This document shows, piece after piece, positions 18,214 to 27,191 of a stretch of 64,000 nt of DNA (position 1 is its first letter; each line of letters opens with the position of its first letter). The DNA is taken from NCBI RefSeq assembly GCF_012689525.1, contig NZ_CP051514.1:310001-374000 (forward strand). The letters run 5' to 3'. The position numbers and the translations under genes are program-made. Below the pieces are notes generated by a model. The model was not told where the DNA came from, ran no database searches, and saw nothing but the letters and a program-made list of their open reading frames with translations. This stretch comes from Paraburkholderia aromaticivorans (GTDB lineage: Bacteria > Pseudomonadota > Gammaproteobacteria > Burkholderiales > Burkholderiaceae).

Positions 18214-19263
18214 ATGGGCAAACTGATAGACGATCTCCCTCTTCCAGACCGAAGGGCTCTTGCCGTCAAGCTTCTGCTGAAAGGCGTGGGGATTAGCGAA
18301 GTATCAAGAGTGGCTCAACTGAGCCTTCCAACCGTGAGCAAATATAAGAACCTGGTTGAGAGGGGCGGGCCGGAGGCCCTAGCTCACCTTCGCATCCACG
18401 GGGGCGTCCCGCGACTGGATAGTGCTTCGGAAAGCTGGCTCGTTAGCGCTATCAAACACTCACCAGGCCTTTACGGCTATCCGGGGCCGACCTGGACCAT
18501 AAGCCAGCTGCGGGAAGTGATCTTCCAGCGCCTGGGCATCCAGTTTTCATTTTCGCATGTCGGTTACCTCGTTCGCAGTTATCGCCTCGCATACCGACTC
18601 GGCTATTCGCCGTCAAGTAAGGCGTCTCCCAATCCTGCTCAGAAATCGCGGGGTGGCGTATATGCTGCTCGCCGAGCGATCGCTGCGAGGATGCTGCTAA
18701 ATGGAGACAGTGTCGAGATAGTGGCTAAAACGCTCGGCATAGGCGTGCCCACAGTTCGAAAATATAGATCCATGGTATGTGCCGGTGGAATTGACGCTGT
18801 CGAAGAGCTTAGGTCATCCGGGCGCGAAGCGACGCTTTCCGCCGCAGACCTTGATTGGTTACGCGGAAAATTGGAGGCCAATCCTACTGCGCACGGTTTC
18901 GAAACCGAACTGTGGAGGAGCGGGGATGTTCAAGAGCTGATCAAGGAAAAGCTCGGCATTTACCACTCACACGGTCACGTCAGGACCATCGTCGGAAGGC
19001 TTGGGCTGGAACACCGGATGCGACCGCCAAAGCAACGCACGGAGAAAAAGCGTCTGACGATCGATGAGGGAGTGCTGGCGTGGGTTGCCGCTACACTGAG
19101 GGAGGCGCCGCGAGCACACGGCATAGACGCTGACAACTGGACAAACGCGCGTTTGCGCACCGCGATTCGTCAGCGGATCGGCGTCGATTTTACGCGCGGA
19201 TACATCTTGAAAATTGCCATCCGTGCCGGAGTGGCAGACCTGCTTACAAGACGCCGTAGCTGA
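18214..19263 (+). CDS. Protein of three IS630-type DNA-binding modules, no catalytic domain
   Basis: A 349-residue protein of unknown function. Residues about 8-130 form a homeodomain-like HTH (AVKLLLKGVGISEVSRVAQLS) plus a winged-helix part (SQLREVIFQRLGIQFSFSHVGYLVRS). Residues about 150-270 repeat the same pair (ARMLLNGDSVEIVAKTLGIG; DVQELIKEKLGIYHSHGHVRTIV). Residues about 275-345 repeat only the second part (NARLRTAIRQRIGVDFTRGYILKI). Such pairs are known as the N-terminal DNA-binding region of IS630-type transposases and their relatives. No DDE domain follows. It may be a domesticated DNA-binding protein. Confidence 0.7.
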   Translation: MGKLIDDLPLPDRRALAVKLLLKGVGISEVSRVAQLSLPTVSKYKNLVERGGPEALAHLRIHGGVPRLDSASESWLVSAIKHSPGLYGYPGPTWTISQLREVIFQRLGIQFSFSHVGYLVRSYRLAYRLGYSPSSKASPNPAQKSRGGVYAARRAIAARMLLNGDSVEIVAKTLGIGVPTVRKYRSMVCAGGIDAVEELRSSGREATLSAADLDWLRGKLEANPTAHGFETELWRSGDVQELIKEKLGIYHSHGHVRTIVGRLGLEHRMRPPKQRTEKKRLTIDEGVLAWVAATLREAPRAHGIDADNWTNARLRTAIRQRIGVDFTRGYILKIAIRAGVADLLTRRRS

Positions 19264-19713
19264 TCAATTCATCTTGGTCCTGCGCCTATCCGTGTGGCTG
19301 TGAAATTCGAAGGTACGGGCTTCGCGCATCGCATCGATCTCCGGCCGGCGAAGAATGGCGGGATCGGGTTCACCGTTTTCGATCGCCACCTCGCCGCCCG
19401 AACGCGCGTGCGCACGCACCGGCCCTTCGCCGATCCAGCTCGTGACCAGAAAGCACAACGCGGTCAATCCGTGCCCTTTAGAACCGGATGCGCCGAGATA
19501 GCCGTCGTCGAAAGTCAGCACGACGGCCTTCTTCGGCAAGGGCTCGCCCGCCAGATAGGCCGACAGTTGCGCGCTGCCGATGGTCGTGTAACCCGCGCCG
19601 GCCAGATACGCCATTTGCGCGGCAAAGTGTTCCGGCGAGACGGTGATCATGCCTGGCGACGTGCTGATGTGGTGATACATCAGCACGGGCACCGCGCGCG
19701 CGAACTTCGTCAT
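19264..19713 (-). pseudogene. Polysaccharide deacetylase, decayed and truncated
   Basis: The N-terminal half of a NodB-type polysaccharide deacetylase: VPVLMYHHIS and the metal motif LTFDDGY are clear. After LTFDDGYL the expected segment is replaced by GASGSKG, because a small deletion and compensating shift scramble a few codons; another frame there reads AHPVLKG. The frame then recovers (HGLTALCFLVTSW). It reaches FEFHSHT, where the second metal-His motif begins, then ends in unrelated residues at 19264, so the C-terminal third is missing. The start overlaps the glycosyltransferase stop by 4 bp, so the two were an operon for a surface glycan. Confidence 0.7.
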
Positions 19714-20816
19714 GCCGCCGCCCGCCGCTCGCCGTAGTAAGTGCGCCCGGCATAGATGCCGCGCATGTAGCAGTCGATGGTCTCGTTCGCCATGACGTCC
19801 ACCGTGAAACGGCTATCGGTCTTCAGACGCGCGGCGAGCCCCAGGCGCGCGCGCAGCGGCGCATCGTCGATCAGACGCGCGAGCGCGCTCCGCAATGAAT
19901 CGATGTCATGCGCCGGCACGAGCAGGCCATTCACGCCGTCGTCGATCAACTCGGGCACGCCGTCGACGCGCGTGCCGATCACCGGCAAACCCACCGCCAT
20001 CGCTTCGATAAACGATTGTCCGAGCGCTTCCTGATGAGTCGGCAAAACGAACAGGTCGCAGCCGCGCAGCACGTTGGTAATGTCCGTGCGAAAGCCCAGC
20101 AAATGGATGCGATGCGACAACCCCATGCCATCGACAATCGCCTTGATCTTCTCGAACCACACGCCGTCCCCCGCCATCACGACATGCAGATTGGGGCGCT
20201 CGGCCAGCATCGGCCTGACGGCAGCGATCAGATCCTCGTGGCCTTTCTTCTCGCGCACGATCGCCACCATGCCGGCGACCACCGCATCGGCGTCCAGCCG
20301 GAGTTCATCGCGCAACGTGGAGCAGGTCGCCGCTTCCGGCTTCAGGATGCCGTCGTAAATCGTCTCCACGCGGTCTTCCTGCACGCCCGCGGAGATCAGG
20401 TAGTTACGCACATGATGGCTGACCGCGACCACGCGATGGGGAATCCAGTTGTACGTGGCAAGCGACGTAATCGGCAACGCCAGATGCCGCGTGCGCACGA
20501 TGAACGGCGTCCCCGCGAGCCGCCCCGCCATGCCGGCGACGAGGCTGTCATGGCCGCTGTGCGTATTCAGCACATTGAAGCGACGACGCGCGAGCAGCGA
20601 CCGGATCGTAAGCATGGAGCGCAGATCGGCGCCGGCCCGCATACGCGCGTGATGCACGGCAAAGCCATCGGCACGCGCTCGCATACCGAGGCGCGCGTCT
20701 TCCGGACACACGAGCTCGACGTTATGACCCAACGCCCGCAACGCGATCATTTCCTTGAGCGTGCGAACTTCCTGGCCTCCCCATCCCCGCGACGATTCGC
20801 TGTGGAGAACACTTAG
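19710..20816 (-). pseudogene. GT4 glycosyltransferase, separated from its start by nested IS elements
   Basis: A GT-B glycosyltransferase. The donor-side motif is DLFVLPTHQEALGQSFIEAMAVGLPVIGT, with the preceding LLGFRTDITNVL. The coding frame continues beyond the Met at 20750 as SVLHSESSRGWGGQEVRTLKE up to the IS701 border. The first codons ATG AAA GCA TT lie at 23131-23121 on the far side of the IS pair; removing both elements gives MKALSVLHSESSRGWGG in frame. An internal Met (20750) might allow a shortened protein, but it would lack the first strand and the Gly-rich loop of the acceptor domain. The original enzyme probably acted in LPS or another surface glycan. Confidence 0.85.
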
Positions 20817-22203
20817 TACTACAGCCGTAGATTTTTTACTATACTAACAATATTTAGTACTACTACATGAGAAAGCGATGCATTCGACGGCGATAGCGTG
20901 GGAGCGTGAACTGGAGGCGCTACATCAGCGGCTCGGAGAACTGTTCAGGCGACCCGAGCCCCGACATCGGTCTCTCGCTTACCTGAAGGGCCTGCTGGGC
21001 ACAGTCGAGCGCAAGAACGGCTGGCAACTCGCCGAATGGATCGGCGAAGCAACGCCTGATGGCGTGCAGCACCTGCTCGAGCGGGCGCAATGGGATGCGG
21101 ATGGCGCGCGCGATGTGCTCCGGGAGTACGTCGTTGAACAACTGGGCGAGCGCGACGCGGTGCTGGTTGTGGACGAGACCGGCTTCGTCAAGAAGGGGCA
21201 GCACTCGGCCGGTGTGCAACGCCAGTACAGTGGCACCGCAGGCCGTATCGAGAACAGCCAGATCGGCGTGTTCCTCTGCTATGCCGGTCGCGGCGGCAGC
21301 GCGTTTATCGACCGCGAACTGTATGTGCCCAAGGCGTGGACCGATGACCGTGTGCGCTGCGAGGCAGCGGGCATTCCCAAGGCGGTGGAGTTTGCAACGA
21401 AGCCGCAGCTCGCGCGCAGCATGCTTGAGCGGGCGCTGGACGCAGGTGTGCCGTGCGGCTGGGTCACGGGTGATGAAGTCTACGGCGGCGACCGTCACCT
21501 GCGGCTGTGGCTCGAGTCGCGCGGCCAGTCTTTCGTACTGGCCGTCGCGAAGAACGAACCCCTGTGGTGGCAGGGTCCCGACTACGTACGGTCCGACCGG
21601 ATCGCCGAAGCCTTGCCGGCACGGGCATGGCGACGCCTGTCAGCAGGTGCCGGCGCCAAAGGCGAGCGCCTGTATGACTGGGCGTTGACTCCGCTGTGGC
21701 GTCTGCAGATCACCACAGAAGAGCGCCGCTTCGGGCATTACCTGCTGGTGCGGCGCAGCCTGGACGAGCAACGCGAGCATGCGTATTACGTCGTATACGC
21801 CCCGCGCAGCAAAGCCACACGGCAAACCCTGGTCAACGTCGCGGGCCGCAGGTGGGAAATCGAAACCGGCTTCGAGGCAACCAAAGGCGAATGCGGGCTC
21901 GATCAATACGAGGTACGCCAATGGCAGGGCTGGTACCGTCACATCACGCTGGCGCTGCTGGCCCATGCCGCGCTCGTCACCCTGCGGGTGCGCGCCAAAA
22001 AAAACACCTGAAGATTCGGTGCCGCTCAGTGTGCAGGAGATCCGCCGGCTACTGTGCCGCCTCCTATGGCGCGGAGCTCACTCCATCGAGTACGTCCTGG
22101 CCTGGTCGGCATGGCGGCGCAGGCACCAGTACCGCGCCCAGCAGTGTCACTACCGGCGCCGCGGCTGCGTACCTCCTGCTTTGTTTTATCTACGGCTGTA
22201 GTA
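20817..22203 (+). mobile_element. IS701-family insertion sequence
   Basis: A 1387-bp element with terminal inverted repeats TACTACAGCCGTAGAT and a 4-bp target duplication TTAG (20813-20816 and 22204-22207), which fits the YTAR preference of IS701 elements. The right-hand TTAG is formed from the IS5 target duplication TTA plus the first G of the IS5 end, so this element inserted after the IS5, exactly at its edge. Confidence 0.9.
20878..22011 (+). CDS. IS701-family transposase, C-terminus shifted
   Basis: A 377-residue DDE transposase (IS701/ISXO2-like). Asp lies in LVVDETGFVKKG, the next Asp in WVTGDEVYGGD, and the Glu region in RRWEIETGFEATKGECGLDQYEVR. An A8 run at 21997-22004 is followed by an early TGA. 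The usual C-terminal tail (PLSVQEIRRLLCRLLWR and WSAWRRRHQYRAQQCHY) is encoded in the next frame up to 22201. One extra A therefore truncates the protein by about 65 residues, unless transcriptional slippage on the A run restores it. Confidence 0.88.
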   Translation: MHSTAIAWERELEALHQRLGELFRRPEPRHRSLAYLKGLLGTVERKNGWQLAEWIGEATPDGVQHLLERAQWDADGARDVLREYVVEQLGERDAVLVVDETGFVKKGQHSAGVQRQYSGTAGRIENSQIGVFLCYAGRGGSAFIDRELYVPKAWTDDRVRCEAAGIPKAVEFATKPQLARSMLERALDAGVPCGWVTGDEVYGGDRHLRLWLESRGQSFVLAVAKNEPLWWQGPDYVRSDRIAEALPARAWRRLSAGAGAKGERLYDWALTPLWRLQITTEERRFGHYLLVRRSLDEQREHAYYVVYAPRSKATRQTLVNVAGRRWEIETGFEATKGECGLDQYEVRQWQGWYRHITLALLAHAALVTLRVRAKKNT

Positions 22204-22206
22204 TTA

Positions 22207-23118
22207 GAAGCTGTTGCGAAATTAGTTAAACATTGGCTTGAGTCGCGTCCAGCAAATCAAGGCACAAGCCAGAGACAGGAAGGCTTCATGGACATGGGCA
22301 TAGCGTTCGTAGCGAATCTTCAGGCGTCGGAACGAGTGAAGCCAGGCAATCGAGCGCTCGACTGGCCAACGCGTTTTACCCAGGCCACTGCCATGGGGCG
22401 AGCCAATCTTTGCGAGTACCGGCGTGATGCCGCGTTCTCTCAAACGCTGCCGGTGCGGTTCCGAGCTGTAGCCCCGGTCGCCCTGAACGATTTGCGGTTT
22501 ATGCAGTGGACGTCCCCGCTTGCCGCGAATGTGTGGAATGGCATCGACGAGTGCATCAAGCTGGGTGACGTCGTGACGGTTCGCCCCGGTCAGGATGACC
22601 GCGAGCGGGAGGCCTTTCGCGTCGACGATGAGGTGGTGTTTGCTGCCGAGCTTGCGCCGGTCCGTTGGATTCGGGCCGGTTTTTTTCCCGCCAGCATCGC
22701 GCGAATCGACGAGCTGTCCACAAGCACTCGTGACAGGTCGATTTCGCCACGACGACGCAGTTCGGCCAGCAACGTTTCGTGGATGCGTTGCCAGACTCCT
22801 GCTTCTTGCCATGCTACGAGCCGTCGCCAGCAGGCGGTGCCCGAACCGCATCCCATCTCTTGCGGTAGCAGGTTCCACGCAATGCCCGAGCGCAACACGA
22901 ATACGATGCCGGTTAGAACGGCTCGGTCCGGTGTCGGTTTCGACCGGCATATTGGCGATTGCGCGGTGCTCGCGCAGGCAGCAGCGGTTCGATGAGTGAC
23001 CACAATTCGTCGTCTATCAGTTCTTTCGGCATCGCTTCCTGTCAGGCAAAACAAGACAGTAAGTTAACACCAAGTCGGAGAAGTTAACAGCCCCAAAAAT
23101 TAATTTCGCAACAGCTTC
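22207..23118 (-). mobile_element. IS5-family (IS427-like) insertion sequence
   Basis: A 912-bp element with inverted repeats GAAGCTGTTGCGAAATTA at both ends and a 3-bp duplication TTA (22204-22206 and 23119-23121). It interrupts codon 4 of the glycosyltransferase whose body lies at 19710-20816. It was in place before the adjacent IS701 arrived. Confidence 0.88.
22222..23032 (-). pseudogene. IS5-family transposase in three frames
   Basis: The start is ATG at 23032 (MPKELIDDELWSLIEPLL). The protein then needs a first frame change near 22940 to reach KPTPDRAVLTGIVFVLRSG, and a second near 22680 in an A-rich stretch (GGGAAAAAAA) to reach GSKHHLIVDAKG. The second is the kind of programmed frameshift known for IS427-group elements. 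The first is probably a mutation. DDE residues are visible in LVDSS, QGDRGYSSEPHR and VERSIAWLHSFRRLK. The element is probably inactive. Confidence 0.75.
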
Positions 23119-23131
23119 TTAATGCTTTCAT

Positions 23132-23779
23132 GCGCTAACTGCCTCTGGCAACCATTTTTTTATTGTCGGGAGTTGTGCTCGTAACGGTTCGTAATATCTA
23201 TTCTGGAGCGGTCCGCTCTAGAGTCAAGCCGCAGGTGCTCGCAGGTTCTACGGCGGCCACTGGCCCTCACCGAGGCCATCGAATAGTTCCCGTTGACGAA
23301 AGTGCAATAGATCGGGCCAGCGAAATTGTATCTGTTTTTTACGGAAACTTGGGGTCGCCCGAGCTGTTTTGCTGGAACCGAGGGCCGGATAGAAGAATGT
23401 GACCGGGCAAAAAACGTTTGACACCGTACGGTTGCGTTTTGCGTCTGATTGAGGAGGGCACAGCAGGAGCGCGCCCGTGCGGTGCTCTCATCAAACGCCC
23501 TTGACACGACGTGGTAGCGAACCAAAATCGGCGCAGATCCATACTGCTCAAGACGTTAGCCACATCCGGAGTCTGTTTCGGGCGCGCCGCGACGGCCCCG
23601 TGTCGGCGCGGGAGCAGACATCGGCAGACCTCGCCTCAGCGACTCAAACGGGTCGACCAGCGACAGTCCCCTGCTGCGCTGGCCGGCAACGCGCCTGCTT
23701 GTATGTCGCGAACGAAGCTCGATCCTGCTTTGATGATTCTCGGATCAACTGTGCGACGGTAGCTTCTCCGAGAACTTCA
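23132..23779. other. No recognisable gene
   Basis: This 650-bp stretch follows the original glycosyltransferase start. It contains only short overlapping frames with no family resemblance and no convincing ribosome-binding sites. I see nothing definable in it; it may hold the original promoter of the interrupted glycosyltransferase operon. Confidence 0.5.
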
Positions 23780-24480
23780 TTAGGCGGCACACCTAGGCAC
23801 GCCAGCCGAATCGGTCACTGCGTACACATAGCCGTAGAGCAATGCGGTCGCGACCGTCGCGGCGACGACCGGGCTTAGCACGCCGGGCACCCTGGGCGCC
23901 CAACGCCGGCACACCAGAATGATCGCGAGCGAGCGCGCGGCGACAGCGAGCGCCGCGCTACCGGCTCGCAGAGGGCGAGTGGTGGGCTGCATACTTGTGG
24001 AGCGAGACAATACACAACGTGCACAGGGCCGCCGGTCACGAAAATCCGAGCAGTTTGACGACTGACTTATGGCGATCGCCGACATGAGGCCGTTCAGATT
24101 GCCGTGACGGATCGGTGTCGAAAGCAGATTCGCCACGAAGCCGAGCTTGATGAGGCCGACGAGTGCGCAGGGTATCCCCGAAAGCAACGCAAGAGCGCCG
24201 GCGAGCATCACCGCGTGTGTGCCGCCGCGATGCGCGAGCGGCGTCACCGCCACGACAATCAGCGCAACAAGCGCGGAGTCCGGCCCCAGCACGAGGATGC
24301 GGCTCGGCCCGAAAGCGCGTATGCGATCAGTGCAGCGAGCAATGCGTACAGGGCCGTCCGGCACGGCATGCCTGCCGCCTCGGCATAGGCCATCTAGGCG
24401 CGCATCAGAATAAAGCCGAAACCCAACGCACGAGCCGGCCGTAACAGACGATTTTCTCGCTCCCATAGCGAGCGGCGTTT
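23780..24480 (-). pseudogene. SulP-type anion permease, N-terminal relic
   Basis: Several stretches match the N-terminal membrane half of SulP sulfate/bicarbonate permeases: FGPSRILVLGPDSALVALIV, HAVMLAGALALLSGIPC, LIKLGFVANLLSTPIRHGN and LNGLMSAIAISQ. The first segment (ALGFGFILMRA, then MAYAEAAGMPC) is in a different frame, with a shift near 24390. After about 24060 the frame loses the pattern, then a hydrophobic piece resumes (PGVLSPVVAATVATALLYG). The C-terminal half and STAS domain are absent. Confidence 0.65.
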
Positions 24481-25124
24481 ACCACATGCGAACGCGTCGC
24501 TGCGAAGAGGGCGGTGCAAGTGTTGCGCCACAACTTGCGACAAACGTTCCAGAAGTGTATCGCCGCGCTCGTGCATGAGAGGTACCGGCTTATTCCCTTT
24601 CAGGATCGATTTTCATTCGGTTTTTCCAAGCGTCAAAAGGGCGCCGACGCGATGCAGCGTTTCCGCCTCACGCATCATCATCGATGCATGACGGACGCGC
24701 TGTATCACGTTTGAAACACTGCGGACTTGTATCGAGATTTCACAAGCCGGCCATTGCCGCGCTTGGGCCTGCGTCGAACAAGCCGTCCGTTTCTTCTTAC
24801 TATTCGCGTCCTGACGATGTTTGACCATGTTGTGGCATTTCACTGATGAAACGTATTTAACTGATCATAGTTGCGCTGCAGCATCTTTCAGCAGTCGAAT
24901 GGTTGTCAGTGAAGGATTGCGCACCTCCTGGCACGGACTTCGCTAAATGCCTCGGTGTGCAAGTGGACCGCGGTCGTTGCGACCGCAGGGACCGGACGCC
25001 GGATAAGACGCTGAACTTCCACGCCGCACGCCAGACCTTCGGGGGTCTCAATGTTCTTCATGCGCCATTTGCATGGCGCATGGCCTCGATTTGTCTGAAC
25101 GTCGGCACCGACAAACGAGGGACC
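24481..25124. other. Leader region before pgaA
   Basis: A stretch of about 640 bp with no gene I can support. An open frame extends the pgaA frame upstream to 24903, but its residues (MSVKDCAPPGTDFAK...) look non-homologous and there is no signal peptide at that point. The region probably carries the pga promoter and leader; I could not fix a promoter by eye. Confidence 0.4.
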
Positions 25125-27185
25125 ATGAAAAAGAAATGCTCCAGCCGACGCAGGCACGCGGCAGTCAAGGCGACAGCCTTGCTGCTGCTGCTGCTGATGC
25201 GTGACTACTGCGCCGCGCAGCAATCCGCTGCGTCCGAGGCACCCCGGGACGTTGCAGAAGAGACCATCGCGAAAGGAACGGTTGCGCAAGGGAAGGTCAT
25301 GTCAGAACGCGACCAGCTTCGCAAACGCGTCTTCGAAGAAGCCACCGCAGGCGCGCCGCAACTTGCGTTGCAGGAGGCGCGTGCCAGTGCGGACGCTTTC
25401 TCGGAACATGATCTCCTGCAGATCGAAGCGCTCGTCGTCGAAACCGAAGTGCAATGGGGACGTCAGCAATCGCTGGCCACGGACGAGCCCGATCGTCTTG
25501 CGCAAACCGGAGCCGCGCTTCACCACATCGACGAGATGCTCAGCCGCATGCCGGCCGGCGAAAACTACGACGACGTGCGCCGGCCGGTACTCGCCGAACG
25601 TGTCGCGGCACTACAAGGCGTCGGTCGCATGAAGGAAGCGACCGCGCTGTACGAAGACCTCGTGCACTCGTCGCAACCGCTGCCCGCGCGTACCTACGCG
25701 GCAGCAGGTGATGCCTACACGTATCTCGACGAGCCGCGCAAGGCCGCGCCGGCTTACGAGCGCGCGTTGCAGACGCCCGTCGAGCCGCTTACGCCGTCGC
25801 TCGAACCGCACGCTCTCAAGCGCATCGACGTGCAGGAAGGTCTCTTCTTCGCCTACCTGGACGCGGGACGTTACGAGAACGCGCAGCAACTGCTGAAGTC
25901 GATCACGGCCAGCACGCCGATTCGCGCGGATCTCGCCGAGCATCCGGAAGACGTCAACGAAGACTACGGCCGTGTGAAGAAGCTGCAGGCGCAGTACCTG
26001 CTCTACACTGACCGCACGCGCGAAGGCGTTGCGGCGCTCGACGACCTGCGTCACGAAGCGCCGTTCGATCCCGCGTTGATCAGTGCACGAGCGGATGCAA
26101 CGCTTGTGCAGCAGCGTCCCCATGAAGCCGCGAAGGTCTACGCGGGCACGCTCGTCGATCATCCCGGCGATCTTGAAACGCTTGCGGGCCTCGGCAAGAC
26201 GGCGTTGGAACTGAGCCAGTACGACCGCGCCGCGCAAGTCAATGCGACGTTCGGCGACCGATTCCCCGACAGCAACACGGTGAAGACGTTTCAACGTGAT
26301 TTTGAGGCGTACAAGAGTCCGCAACTGATCGTCGCGGCGAATGGGCAGAAGGGCAACTCCGTCATCGCGGACAACGACTGGGGCGTCGATACGCAACTCT
26401 ACTCGATGCCGATCGCGAACTACTGGCGCGTATTCGCGCATCAGTTCAGCGGGCGCGCGAACACGGGTGATGGCAACAGTGTCAGCCGTATTCGCAACGG
26501 CATCGGCGGCGACTTCCGCTTTCATGGCATCGATGCAGCCGTCGAAGTCGACCACTCGACGGGACCGCAGGCAAAGACGGGCGGCGCCGGCAGCCTGAGC
26601 TTCGAGCCCGACGACCACTGGAAATTCTCGGCGGGAGTCGACAGCAACAGCAACACGATACCGTGGAAAGCGTATCAGGCGGGCGTGACCGGCCGCGCGG
26701 CGACGGGTGATATCCGCTACAGCGTCGACGATTACCGCTACTTCGAACTCGGGTACGGCGCCTCGCGCTACAGCGATTCAAACCTGAACCAGGCGTGGGT
26801 GGCGACGTGGTATGAGCGCCTGATCAACACGCCGAGCCACCTGGTCGCGACGTGGGTCGAACTGAACACGAGCAGCAACACGCTCACGAACACCGCGTAC
26901 TTCAATCCCCATCGAGACCTGACCGCGCAGCTCACCGCGATGTACCAGTGGACCTCCTGGCGCAACGTCGACCAGTCGCTCGCAAACCGCGCCTATGCGA
27001 CTGTGGGCGGCTACCGGCAGACCGACATCGGCACCAGCCTATTGTGGGAGGTTCGCCTCGAACAGCAGTGGCAGTTTAGCGCACATGCGTCGCTTGCGTA
27101 TGGGATCGGCGTATCGAGCCAGCGCATGGACCGCTCGCGCGACACCAGCAAGCTCATCTACCTGAACCTGAACATCCCTCTGTAG
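25125..27185 (+). CDS. pgaA: Poly-GlcNAc export porin PgaA
   Basis: A 686-residue outer-membrane exporter of poly-beta-1,6-N-acetylglucosamine (PNAG). The start ATG at 25125 has an RBS (ACGAGGGACC) and opens a signal peptide with Leu-rich core (TALLLLLLM) ending near CAAQQ. Residues about 40-400 are TPR-like helical repeats (AGDAYTYLDEPRKAAPAYERAL; LGKTALELSQYDRAAQ) that would bind the deacetylated polymer. From about 420 on the sequence is beta-strand rich and aromatic and ends in a barrel-type strand (YLNLNIPL). It is shorter than E. coli PgaA (about 800). The next gene, pgaB, starts 6 bp after its stop. Confidence 0.92.
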   Translation: MKKKCSSRRRHAAVKATALLLLLLMRDYCAAQQSAASEAPRDVAEETIAKGTVAQGKVMSERDQLRKRVFEEATAGAPQLALQEARASADAFSEHDLLQIEALVVETEVQWGRQQSLATDEPDRLAQTGAALHHIDEMLSRMPAGENYDDVRRPVLAERVAALQGVGRMKEATALYEDLVHSSQPLPARTYAAAGDAYTYLDEPRKAAPAYERALQTPVEPLTPSLEPHALKRIDVQEGLFFAYLDAGRYENAQQLLKSITASTPIRADLAEHPEDVNEDYGRVKKLQAQYLLYTDRTREGVAALDDLRHEAPFDPALISARADATLVQQRPHEAAKVYAGTLVDHPGDLETLAGLGKTALELSQYDRAAQVNATFGDRFPDSNTVKTFQRDFEAYKSPQLIVAANGQKGNSVIADNDWGVDTQLYSMPIANYWRVFAHQFSGRANTGDGNSVSRIRNGIGGDFRFHGIDAAVEVDHSTGPQAKTGGAGSLSFEPDDHWKFSAGVDSNSNTIPWKAYQAGVTGRAATGDIRYSVDDYRYFELGYGASRYSDSNLNQAWVATWYERLINTPSHLVATWVELNTSSNTLTNTAYFNPHRDLTAQLTAMYQWTSWRNVDQSLANRAYATVGGYRQTDIGTSLLWEVRLEQQWQFSAHASLAYGIGVSSQRMDRSRDTSKLIYLNLNIPL

Positions 27186-27191
27186 GCCATC

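Noticed and set aside
19908..20816. A 302-residue plus-strand frame over the glycosyltransferase
   Set aside because: It is antisense to a protein with clear GT4 motifs.
24903..25124. N-terminal extension of pgaA
   Set aside because: The signal peptide and RBS begin at 25125; the upstream residues do not resemble PgaA.
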